Below, one piece after another: positions 1-11,900 of a DNA stretch of 64,000 nt. Numbering within the stretch: the first letter of the stretch is position 1; each line of letters opens with the position of its first letter. The position numbers and the translations under genes were made by a program. The DNA is from Siphonodentalium dalli. Its lineage: Eukaryota; Mollusca; Scaphopoda; Gadilida; Siphonodentaliidae. The DNA lies in contig CP136064.1 of the NCBI GenBank assembly GCA_032622095.1, forward strand, positions 251,040,484-251,104,483. Reading direction: 5' to 3'. The notes below the pieces were generated by a model. That model was not told the origin of the DNA. It worked only from the letters and a program-made list of their open reading frames with translations, and searched no databases.

Positions 1-767
1 TAACCCAGGCCTTAAAATCCATCAATTTTTTTGAGAATCAAAACATAGCGTTTCTGAAGGGAATCATCACTATACAGTCATTCAATTTCAGGCAGTAACG
101 GATCACAGGCAGTAACGGGTCAGTTGCTGTTTATCGCCGTGGCAAAAGCCACAGATGGGCAATCTCACACGACTTCCCCGTCGAGTAAATTTTGGGCTGA
201 AGTTTGTTTCATCGGAGGAAAGTAGGTCAACAAAATATGTCAAGTTGCAGATCGGCTGCTGTCAATAAAAAACAGAATAGAATACACCCAAACTAAGCAC
301 TGTAAAATATCAACAAATTATTGATTTTTCAACTCCCAGACCCCCACAAAAGTTAAATTTGCCTTATTGTGTAAACATTTAATTTGTTTCGACCTACTTC
401 CGTTGTCAATAGCGGGTCACATGTTTTTGTTGACAGTCGTTCGCACGTGAAATCACGGACTGAATAAAAACATGTCAATTGAATTCTAATGATTAGCATA
501 CGTTGGAAATAATAAAAGATAGTAACATTTCATGCCTTCATTGGCAATTTGAGACATCATCCTCATCATACTCTGTCTGTATAACATTATATAAATTAAC
601 ACTTTTGTATTGTATAAACTACATATATTTTTGAAAACCATACACCCCACTTAATCTTGCATGTACCTAACAATATAAGCATTCCTTATTACACAGGTCA
701 GATCTGATTGTATCTGTCTGACATGTTTGATAATAAAGAACAACTGGGGAGAATGTGAAGGGTTTTT
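1..767. other. Unassigned AT-rich sequence at left edge
   Basis: No exon, long reading frame or known repeat end was recognised here. A short direct repeat of CAGTAACGG-type sequence lies near 90-125. This stretch may be intergenic, or an intron in the 5' UTR of the RRM/F-box gene, whose first visible exon begins with a 3' splice site at 2812-2813 and so needs an exon further upstream. Confidence 0.4.
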
Positions 768-1640
768 TTATGTGTACCCATACCATAGTATGGTACACAT
801 AGTGTCAACGTCCGGATTGACCACTCGTCGTTCGTCCGTCCGTCCGTCCGTCTGTCCGTCCGTCCGTCTGGCCGTCCGTCCGTCTGTCCGTCCGTAGACA
901 CTTTACGTGTAATGCGATAACTCAAACATTTTTTACCTGATCAAAACCAAAATTTGTATATGGGGGTTTCAGCCCAATATACAGATCGAGTTCGAATATG
1001 GGTTTGATCCGACTTTTTTTTACAGAGTTGTGGCCCTTTTTTTACTTAGAATTCACACATTCTGCCATAACTCAAACATTTTTTATCTAATCGGAACCAA
1101 ACTTGGTATGTGAGTTTCTTGGCCCAAAATACAGATCGAGTTCGAATATGGGTTTGATCCGACTTTTATTTACGGAGTTATGGCCCTTTTTCGACTTAGA
1201 ATTAATTAATTCTGCCATAACTCAAACATTTTTTATCTGATCGGAACCAAATTTGGTATGTGAGTTTCTCGGCCCAAAATACAGATTGAGTTCGAATATG
1301 GGTTTGATCCGAGTTTTTGTTACAGAGTTATGGCCCTTTTTCGAATTAGAATTCATTAATTCTGCCATAACTCTAACATTTTTTATCTGATTGGAACCAA
1401 ATTTGGTGTATGAGTTTCTCAGACCAACATACAGATTGAGTTCGAATATGGGTTTGATCGGATTTTTAATGGAGTTATGGTCCTTTGACATATAATTCAC
1501 ACATACATGTACTTCGATAAATCAACCATTTTTCATCTGATAGGAACCAAATTTGGTATGTGAGTTTCTCAACTCAAAATACAGAACGAGTTTGAATATG
1601 GGTTAGATCCAAATTGTTATACCAGAGATATGGCCCTTTT
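768..1640. repeat. GTCCGTCC / TTATGGCCC interspersed repeat with five tandem units
   Basis: A short inverted repeat (TATGTGTACC...GGTACACATA, 769-802) is followed by a GTCCGTCC microsatellite (832-895). Then come about five degenerate 140-155-bp units, each with a CATAACTCAAACATTTTT block, an ACAGATCGAGTTCGAATATG block and a TTATGGCCCTTTT block. Units start near 915, 1070, 1211, 1361 and 1510. Related repeats recur throughout the window (14290, 19871, 21365, 26395, 40835, 45370, 53960, 57138, 59795). Reading frames here are shadows of the repeat. Confidence 0.85.
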
Positions 1641-2813
1641 TAAACTAAGAATTATCCAGATTATAACCCAAGTAACTTACAATTAATGAATACCTGCTTC
1701 TCTGTGAGCAAGATAAAAGACAATATAGTTTATTGCTTTGAGAGTTATTTATAGCCCTCATATGTTAGCTCTGTATAAGACAGAGATAGGTGATTTAACC
1801 CCTTTTACCCATTCCATGTCTTTTAACCTTTTCCATTAAATAAATAATTATATTATTTTGATATCTCACATGGCAATTTGCAACAACATGAATAGAACTG
1901 CTTACACTATGATAGTGGTGACAGGCTCTAGAGTTTAGATGTTATATTAACCCTTCTATATTGACTCATACATTCCAATAATTTGTGTTATTACTGGTTA
2001 TAATGTACATTTGTCATATACTACTTTAGATCATAACAGTATACTCTATAATTCAACATTAAACGATTATGATTCTGATCATAACAATTTATTATCGCCA
2101 AGGGATGGGTTAAACATCTGCCGATCGTGATCGGCCTCTCGTTTTTAAGTACAATTTAAATATGAGATGCATGTATGTTGTTCTAAGCAGTCTGGCTTGT
2201 CAACAAATTATAATTTCTCTTTGGAAGTGAATGAATTTAGAATATTTGGCAGGTCAAAAGTGGCAGAGATAGGGGTTTATCACTTTTGCTTCCAATGAGT
2301 TAACTTAAACCCCTAAACATATCCTCCGAAATCACTAAACCATTGGATCTCATAGTGAGAGGTCATTGCGTGAATAAGGACAGAGTTAAGAGATTTAAAA
2401 CTACTCCTCCCCACCCCAAATACTTTAACCCTTCTTAAGACAAATTATTTGAGCTTTTGATTTCAAGTTAGGTACTGATATATGGATTCCTGTGATCATA
2501 TCTTTAACAAATTATCAGTTATAGCTAATCGCTATCGCCAAGGTATGGGTTAAACATCTGCCGATCGTGATGGGCCTCTCGCTTTGGCTTAATTAGAACA
2601 CACAAGAGGCAATGAGTGCAAAAAGCGCAGAAAACGCTGCCACAAAAATACATCACTATCGTAAGATGGCTATTGAAATGAATTGATTACCCTCATTGTA
2701 TCGTCCTTGAGACTGATTAATAAATCTTCACTGAACCTTAGCTATCTGGCAAACTAGTAGCATGCATTTATTTATTAAGGCAAACATGAATGCTATGTAT
2801 TTCTATTCTACAG
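1641..2813. other. AT-rich non-coding DNA with a 49-bp direct repeat
   Basis: No coding exon was found. A 49-bp block is present twice in direct orientation at 2093-2141 and 2533-2581; both copies contain TAAACATCTGCCGATCGTGA. The end of this stretch is the pyrimidine-rich tract and AG (2812-2813) of the acceptor for the first coding exon of gene 1. Confidence 0.6.
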
Positions 2814-2850
2814 GTCCATCAAATGCCCATCTGGAACAGCTTGAAGCATA
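2814..2850 (+). other. 5' UTR part of first visible exon of gene 1
   Basis: The exon begins after the TTCTATTCTACAG acceptor and runs into the ATG at 2851. An in-frame TGA at 2842-2844 just before the ATG means the frame cannot extend upstream, so translation starts at 2851 or at the second ATG (2854). Confidence 0.75.
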
Positions 2851-2931
2851 ATGATGGATGATAATGATATTGGGGCTAAACCAGAACTTGTTTCTTTGAG
2901 AAAGATATTTGTAGGAAATATCAGTTATAGG
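2851..2931 (+). CDS. Gene 1 coding exon 1 (residues 1-27)
   Basis: Starts MMDDNDIGAKPELV and ends in the RRM beta-1 strand, RNP2 IFVGNI (19-24). The donor is AGG|GTGAGT, phase 0. Confidence 0.9.
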
Positions 2932-5900
2932 GTGAGTAGCAATAATATTTCACCATTATCATAGGATAATTGTAGTTAGGATCCCATGTACATGTATCAT
3001 TCTGATAAGATAGATACAAGGCTGAAAATAGTGTGTCTGTCAATTAAAGAATGAGGTCCAAAGAGGGTGAATTTAGTGACACTATCCCACACAGTGGCTA
3101 GAATCACCAAACTCACCTTCTGGGGACCTCATTCTGCTTAGGCCTCAACTCCCATGGGAGACTGATTGAAGTTCCCAGTTGAAGTGATGTTCACCTATTA
3201 GTAACTATGCATTTTAACTTCTGCAAATTAGGGGATATAGAAACTGAAGAGAAGGAATAGCATCACTAAATTCACACTACCAGTATGTGGACCTCAATCT
3301 GCAAATGACAGACACACTATTTGCAGCCTTGGATACATAGTCAGTTATAGCCATTTGGCAGTTTTGTTGTTATAGTGTATATGAAATGGTAAAATTTATA
3401 GTAGGGCCAAAAAAATAAATTTATTTGAGTCTCAAACAATTATTTTTCTGAATCAATGAGGGAGGGAGGACTTTTTTTTCTGCTCATCGTAAGCATGGAT
3501 CATGATAGCTTCCATTTTCTAATAATAGTAAGAAAATGTAGAGAGAACTTTTTTTGCATATTCATTGTTTAATCTGATATAAAAATTATTGTGGTACTAA
3601 CGGTACTGTACCTGTATCACAGGGACAGGGGCGTAGCAAGCAAATTTTATTGGGGGGGGGGGGGGTATAACCATTCATCGCAAAGCGATGACCTGAAGCC
3701 AAAGGCGTCTGTGGGGGAAAGCACGAGAGGGGGTTGCCCCCTCTCGATGGAAAAAAGTTTCTGACATTGGAAGCTTAAAGTGGCTCTCTGGTGGCTTCTG
3801 ACCCATCTGACATTGTTTTCCCACCACTACATTATCATAGATTAGTTCAACATTCTTATCATTTATCAATTGTAATTTCATAAAATGGTAGGCCGCTTGA
3901 AAGTGTAATGAACAAATAGGTATATGGGAATTCATGTTGTGTTATTATCTAGTCATTAATGATGTGAAATTATTCCCATAACTGGGATCAGATATTCAGA
4001 AAGTAAATATGTCACAAACAACCATGAGAAAGTAGACTACATGGATACACACATCACCATGGGTATGTATCGTGGGGTATTTATCGTGTGGGTATGAATA
4101 GTGTGGGTATGTATTGTGGGTATGTATAGTGTGTATGTATAGTGGGTATGTATCGTGGGGGTATGTATTCTGGGTATGTATAGTGGGGTATGTATAGTGT
4201 GGTTATGTATAGTGGTGGTATGTATTGTGTGAGTATGTATAGTGTGGGTATGTATAGTGTGGGTATGTATAATGTGGGTATGTATAGTGTGGGTATGTAT
4301 AGCGTGGGTATGTATAGTGGTGGTACATGTATATATTGTGTGGGTATGTATCATGTGGGTATGTATAGTGTGGGTATGTATAGTGTGGCTATGTATAGTG
4401 TGGGTATGTATAATGTGGGTATGCATAGTGTGGGTATGTATAGTGTTGGTATGTATAGTATGGGTATGTATAGTGTGGGTATGTATCATGAAGGTATGTA
4501 TGGTGTGGGTATGTATCGTGGGGGTGTGCATTCCCGCGATCGTCGGCGATACTTCATTAGTTTGCCAAATATTTTTACTAACCTTTGGAAAATATTGGGG
4601 GGGTAAATACCCCCCTTGCCCCCCCGGTTCCTACGCCCCTGCACAGGGATTATCAATAATGTTCTAATGCCCCTGACTATTCACAATTGCTATCTACACC
4701 AGACTATGATGATCAGCTAATCATTTTCTTCAATATAGTCTTTCTACTTAATGTTCTATGTCACTATGTGTATACATCATATTCAATCTATCAATCACAG
4801 AGATTTTGTTTGTTTGTTGTTGTTTTTTTGTCATAATATCACAAATTTAGCCCTTTCATGATGGGAGCTTACTGAATTTTTGCGAAAACCCTGTGCCAAT
4901 ATATTCTCAATATATATACGAGTCAATCATAGGTCGTCTCGCATATAGAAGAGAATGCATTGGCCTAACAAATTTTATATTATTTTTTATAATTGTTAAA
5001 GAATATAACAAAAAATGAAAATATTTAGAACAAAATTGTTAAAGAATTTGATTGATTTGACTTGATTGATCCAATCTGTTTTACAGAGTTATGGCCAGAG
5101 TAGTTGTCACATTTTCCATGTGAACCTCTAACCTTCTGCTCCCTCCCCTATACCCCCTCCTTCATATCATTCCCTCTCCTCCTACCCTCCACAAATTCTT
5201 GTAATAACCCTTTTTTTCTTTGACAACAATAAGCATTTAAGGCAACTTGAGTTAATTACCTGACCACATGCTCTTTCATTTTTAATCTTATCTTTTAATA
5301 AACAATGTTCCACAGAGCAATGGCATGTTTATATGTCTAAGGGTGTTTTGTTAACCGCCACTTAGCCAAGTGAATTTATTTAACTAGACCAACGTAGCTC
5401 TAGGTCCTTTGATGCTTGGACTTACATTGGATCAAACAGGACCCATATAGGAGATTTACATACATGTATGACATATGTTGTGTTTTACGATACATCCATT
5501 GTTGAATTTTTTGACATTTTTATTAGTTTCTTCAGAGTGGTGTAGTGGCTGAGTCGTAAAATATCAGTTTGAAGTAGTGAAATAAGCACAGAATATCTCT
5601 TTAAATATATTGGTATGGAGAAAAATATTTACATTGTCTACATTATTTACAATAGCATGCTGACTCCCAGTGAACAGTTTTTATAAGTGTGCCTACTAAG
5701 ATAAAATATAAGTTATATTGCACACATCAATCTGCAGATGTGTGTAGAAATTTCACTACACATTCGGCTATCACTATCCATATGTACACATCTACATTTA
5801 TACAAAATAGTGCCTATGAACAATCACCTGCTTTGTGTGCCTTTAAATCTGCTTGAAATTAATACATTTTTCTTATTTCAGGTGGGTCGAAAGCCTTTGA

Positions 5901-8900
5901 TGAAATTTTTCAGTAAATTTGGAAAAATTGCAGATTGCTATGTTCCCAAGGATCATATAAACCAGCTTCCAAAAGGGTGAGATCAGGATTTATGTTGGCT
6001 GGAAAATTCTTATGGCCAATTTTATTTCGGAATTTTTTTGACCAATTTAAAAAAAAACAGCCATAAAAATCAGTGCATAACTTTGGATAGAGTTCAATGG
6101 AAAGCAACAAAATTAGTACCTCAGCTGAAGAAACTACATTATAGAGATTGTAAGATATAATATCTCTTAAATATTGATTGCGATATTGTTTTGAGTTATC
6201 ACTTAGTATTAGGATTTCAAATTTTTGAAATTTTTACGATTGGTTTCTTTCCTTTTCCCTAACATAGGTTTGCGTTTATAACATTTGCCACCAGACAGGA
6301 TGCACAGAAGGCATTGGATGCAGACGAAGAGCAACTCACAATTGACGGAAGGTTTGTAATTAACCAGTGTTCGCGCTGTCGGGGGCCAAATTGGCCAGTG
6401 ACCAATTTTTTTCGAAATTGGCTATTACAATTTTTTTTGGCCAAACTGTTTTTACCCCAAATTGAGACGGAAAGCTAATTCAAAAGCTTAGTGACGAAAG
6501 CATTGCGGGTTTCATACTTCGGAAATATCGTACCATGGAAACCCAAATTTTGTAACAGGATCATTTATTGAAACATTTAACCAGCCAATTCAAATAATAT
6601 TTAATTAAAAACACTAATCGTCAAAATGCTTAATCTGTTCACTGGTTATGTAATTTTGTATTGATTACTTAACTCAATGGCATGCCATTTATGCAATGTG
6701 TCATAAACTGACTCCCGTCTACTACAACAATGTGTCTTCACATCATAAAACGTTTGAATACGAAAGATATTTAACAGTTATCACCTCACGGTAATAAGCA
6801 GCATTGTTTTTATCTGGGCGAAAATATAGAGCAATGACAACTAACACAGCTCATTGCTTTATTTGTTGGCGACCATGATGTCAGTGACAACAAGTTATTG
6901 CATTTCATTAAGCAGATTTATGTGATTATAATTATATAGAATGTTAGTTTCATGTTCGCGAATTTCGTTTTAGTTTCAATTGTCAACCGCCCAGAAAATC
7001 AGGATTTAATTTGGCCAAATTGTTTTTAATTTGGCCAATAAAACTTTCATTTTGCCAAACTTTTGGCCAAAAGATTTTTTGGTCGAGCGCATACACTGTA
7101 ATTAAGCCTTTCTTTACTGAATGGAATAATCACTTTCAGTTATTGAATAACTTATTAATCATCTGGAGGGTTCTTCATGAAATATAAGCAGACAACATGT
7201 AATAATAATTAATATAGCACTGGTAGTGAGTTGTCAGTATGCGCCAATCAGCTGATCGACCAAAATGAGGGTTCATGTGCTGAATTTATACTCGCCGCTC
7301 GTGGGAAAAGTTATATTCCACTGTAGCCACTTATAATTAATTCTGGTAAGAACCGCAGGTCTCCTGTATATTCTATACTCAACTCATTATTAATTCTCTG
7401 TTATATAATAATGTATTTCGTTATTTGCAATGTTTGTTGATAAATTACTGTAACAATTTTGTTTACATAACAATGCTTTCTCGATATATTTATGCCTTGG
7501 GATTCTTTAAACCAGCCCCTGATTAAATTATGATTGTTACAGCGCTCATATATTTTTCAGAGCTGTACGGGTTCACAGGGCAGAGGAATCCAAACGAACA
7601 TCAGGAAAAGTATTTCAAAACATTCCGACATTCAATGATGTTAATACCGAGGCAGGAGATTGGGATGCCTCGGATTCTGAGGTACTCACGAGGACTTCAC
7701 TAAGAACTGACTTTAAGGATATAAGCCTGGTACGATGTAGATAAAATTTCCTCACCAGGGACATGGCAATGGGGGGGGGGGGTTTAAAAATCTTAACAGC
7801 TGGAAATTTTATTCCTGACACAACATTAGTTGGAAATTTTTCAACACAGATAGCTTGAATTTGTTCTTATTTGTTCGATTTTCCAACTTGTAATTAGCGG
7901 GGAACTTGTAGGAAATTTTTCTACATTAGGTCAAAAGATTGGTCTGAAATGGCTACCAGATGAAATTTTCCAACTTTAGATGGGGGTGGGGGTTTGAAAA
8001 TTTCCAACATTTGGAAAGTTTGAGGTAGCAGTTGGAACTTCGGAGCAGAATGCGAGTGGAATATCACTAACCTGGGAGTTTTTTGGTGTAGTTCAGGTCT
8101 GGGAATGCAGTCGGAAATTTCAAGGTGGACACTCCACCAAGGGAGACCATCAAGCCACGTCCCTGCTCAGTCAGTATTTCTTCAGACTTACTCACATCAT
8201 GATTGTGCGACTTTAATTTAACAATGTCAAGTTTAGATTCACCCTCTGGGAACCTCATTTTGCTTAGGCCTCAACTGCTATGGGAGACATATGATAAGAT
8301 TGAAGTTCACCAGCTGAAGTTGGTGAAACTGAAAATAGTTTTAATACTAAATTAATATTTTATAGAATGGAGAGGACGAGAATGTGGACATCGATGAATT
8401 TTCAGCTAAGATTTCCATCAACAGCCTGTGTGATGACATACTGATGATTCTGCTGTCCCATTTACCATTACATGACAGAATCCGAGCTGAGAGGGGTATG
8501 TTCTGTATCATGGAGGCTCATTCGAGTGGGAATGGTGTATATTTGGTAGACTGGGGTTTAATTCTCATCTTGCTGATCTCTTTATAGTGTGACTTTTGAC
8601 TAACTGAATCTTCTTGTGATGTTAGTAGCTTCAAAGTTTAAAGATATGAGTATAGTATATCATTGAAATTTTATTTACCAAAATGAAGTGCATTATACTC
8701 CAAAAATTCTCCCATATTTTCTGAACTTAACAAAGTCAAAAATCTTTAATTACATTAATAACAACTTAAAAGGCCAATTTCATAAGGAAAATTCATAATT
8801 CATTTATAGGAATCCTGAATTATTTCTGAGTATGAGCGTGAGGATTAAACACTGCTTTAATGGCAACTTGATGGAATTTCATCTCCTTGGAATGTATGTG

Positions 8901-11900
8901 AAGTTATTTTCTTTTTCTAGTTTGTCATCGGTGGAGGAATGTAGCTTTGAAAATGTGGAAAGGTCAAGAAACACTGCAGTTTTTACATGTGTTCAAACAG
9001 AGGTTTGGTGGTGAGTGAACTTAATTTACTGAAGAGAAAGAGAAAAAACTGGTGTTTTAGTCTGGTTTACTATCAATAGCCCTTTCTAAATGGATACTCC
9101 CACTCAGTTATAAAAGTATTCATTGGAGTTGTCCATTATTTTTTTGGAGGGATTTTCTGGTAAAATGAGCTTAAGTTTACTTATAAATCATGTTAACAGA
9201 CCTCTGATATATGCATGTTTTGGGAAAGGCTGCCCTCTATGTGCATATACGCAAAGATTCCATTTGACCTAATCTGAAGACATGCAAGCAAGATATTCCC
9301 ACCCACAATTCTGGGAGTGAAGTTCATTATAGAAGAGTAATGGGATGGGACTCAGTCCAAAACAGCATCAACCCAACCGATATCCCAAGCTTTAGTGGAC
9401 TGAGAAGTCTTGGTCTAACTCGGCATGTAATTTTGTCATGTTACGGGTTATATATTTCAGAATTTTGTTTTCCAGGTGTTACTGACAAGATGCTGCACTC
9501 CTTACTACAGAGATGTACCAATCTGAAGAACTTAGATATGTCTGCATCTCCTCGATGTGTTACAGACCTCGGCATAGACCTCATAGGTAAGAACCAAAAT
9601 GTTCATTGATGCTGCTATACGCAAAGTGCTCCAAAGAGGCCTGGATGTAGTGTGTCTGACATTTGCACATTGAGGTCCCCAGAGGGTGAATTTAGTGACT
9701 AATCCTGCAGAGCATGATAGCATCAACAAATTCACCCTCTGGGATCCTCATTCTGCTTAGGATTCAACTGCTATGGGTGACCTAGGATCAGATTGAAATT
9801 CTCCAGTTGAAGTTTGTGATGTTCACCCATTCGTCACCTCGATTATTCAATTTAGGGGATATAGAAACTGAACAGAAGTGAAAAAGTAACTAAAACAATG
9901 TTAATTTGAGACTATAGACTCTTCCCAGAAGTCAAAATAATATTTTTTGGCTAATTTTGTTGTGGCACCGAATCTAATAGTTCTAACTCAAGGGGATGAG
10001 GTCCAAATAGATTTCTGCAGAGCTGGTAAAGTAATCTCCCACAGTTGATGTTGTAGTTAGAGACAACACTCATTGTTAGATATTCTATGGGCACACTTCT
10101 GACCCCATAACATAAAGAGGACAGGCTAAATCCCCTCCTCTCATCATTACAGGTAAATATTGTACACAGTTGCAGATATTGAATCTATCAGGAGTAGATG
10201 CTACAAACACTAATATGAAGACAATCAGTGCTGTGTGCAGCAAACTCAAGGTGGGCCTCTCACTTCATCACATCTTGTTTGGTCGAATTGTGTAAGAAAC
10301 GTTATCCAATTTAACCAAATTTGGTTCTGGCAGTTACTCATGAATATCATGGATGATTTTGAAAACTAGTCCTGCCTCAATTTTATTTCAGGAGTTATGC
10401 GCCCTAGATTGTTTCCTGGTGTCCATTTGGCTATGTAAGCATGCTATCTTCAACAAGGGCTATTTGATTTTGACCAAATTTGGTTTGTGGGTTCTACTCA
10501 AGCACACAAATTATGCCCCAACTCAACTACGGCATCTGTGATGAGCACCTCTTGTCTGGAAACTATTGATTATATGCGTGGTCAAATGCTATGTACAATA
10601 GAGAAATACTGTACATAATAATATTTCCTAATCAGTCTGTAAAAAGAAACAGTTATTATAACAGTGTATACTTGACCTTCACTGATTAGTTTACTGCCGC
10701 AGCCAATCAAATACAGATCCCGTGACCAAGTGATCAGTATTTTCACGTGTGATGACCAACTTCTATCAAAATCCTGTGTATCTGTTTACACCTCAGCAAG
10801 ACAAAAAGTTTTATACATGTGTTTTGAACTCTGATTTCTCTTAATTATTGGACAATTGTGGACTTTGGATTATATTTCAATGGATTATGTCAACGTCAAC
10901 GTCACTTTTTACCATTTTGTGTCACGTTTTTCAGGGGACATGTGGTTGGCGACATTTTATTTTAGTATATTTTATTATACTGGAATATGATTTTGGGCTG
11001 AATGGCTTATCACAGTTTTTTAGTGTGGGGATTATATCATGACAATTCTAAAATGCCACAGCAGCGAAATGAACATTTTGTAGATTTGTACTGTTTTTAA
11101 CTCTTTCATGACGGGAGCTGCGCTGGTGCAGTATTAAAGATCTTACGAACACCCTGTGTCAATGAATTCTCTTATAATTGCGAGTCTCCCATATATAAGA
11201 TAATGCATTGGCTTACAAGGTCAAGGTAAATATTGTTAGGTCAATGTATTCTCTTATATAAGAGAATGCATTGGCATAGGGTTTTTCACAAAATTTCAAG
11301 AAACTCCAATCATGAAAGGGTTAATGGATAGTCCCTAAGCCCTTATTGAACATTTAAATTACATTTCAGGAGGTGGTGCTAAAGAAATGTTTATTTATTG
11401 GAGAGACAGGGTAAGATTTTGTTTATTGCAAGTTCAGTCAAAGTTATTATTAGAAGCAAAATCGTAAAATTAAGCAATATTGAGCCAGTTTTATTGTACT
11501 GTTATTAAAGACCATAGGCCGTATCGCATATATAAGAGAATGCATTGGCCTAACAATTTTTTATAATGTTTTATAAATTTTTCTTATATTCTTTAACAAT
11601 TATTATCATTTTTTGTTATCATTTTTTCTTACATTCTCTAACAATTTTTATCATTTTTATCATTATTTCTTACATTCTTTAACAATTTTTTATCATTTTT
11701 AAATTTTTTCTTACATTCTTTAACAAATATAAAAAATAATATAAAATTTGTTAAAGGAATTAGTCTGTCAAAAAAATATTTTTTTTATCGTCATAATACT
11801 AATAATATATGTCTAACAGACCCATTTCGCCAAGAAAATTCAAAATCGAGTAGATAGTATTTTTATTATTATGATATTAAAAAAATCGCGGAAATATCCG

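Noticed and set aside
4037-4606. Overlapping open frames of 138-164 codons on both strands (His/Thr/Ile and Val/Cys/Met repeats)
   Set aside because: Produced by a 15-bp minisatellite whose period is a multiple of 3; no start context, splice signals or domain.
9340-9475. Extension of exon 7 upstream, which is open in the same frame from 9340
   Set aside because: The TTTTCCAG acceptor at 9475 with phase 1 matches exon 6 and LRR spacing; the upstream part shares a dispersed repeat with 50663-50710.
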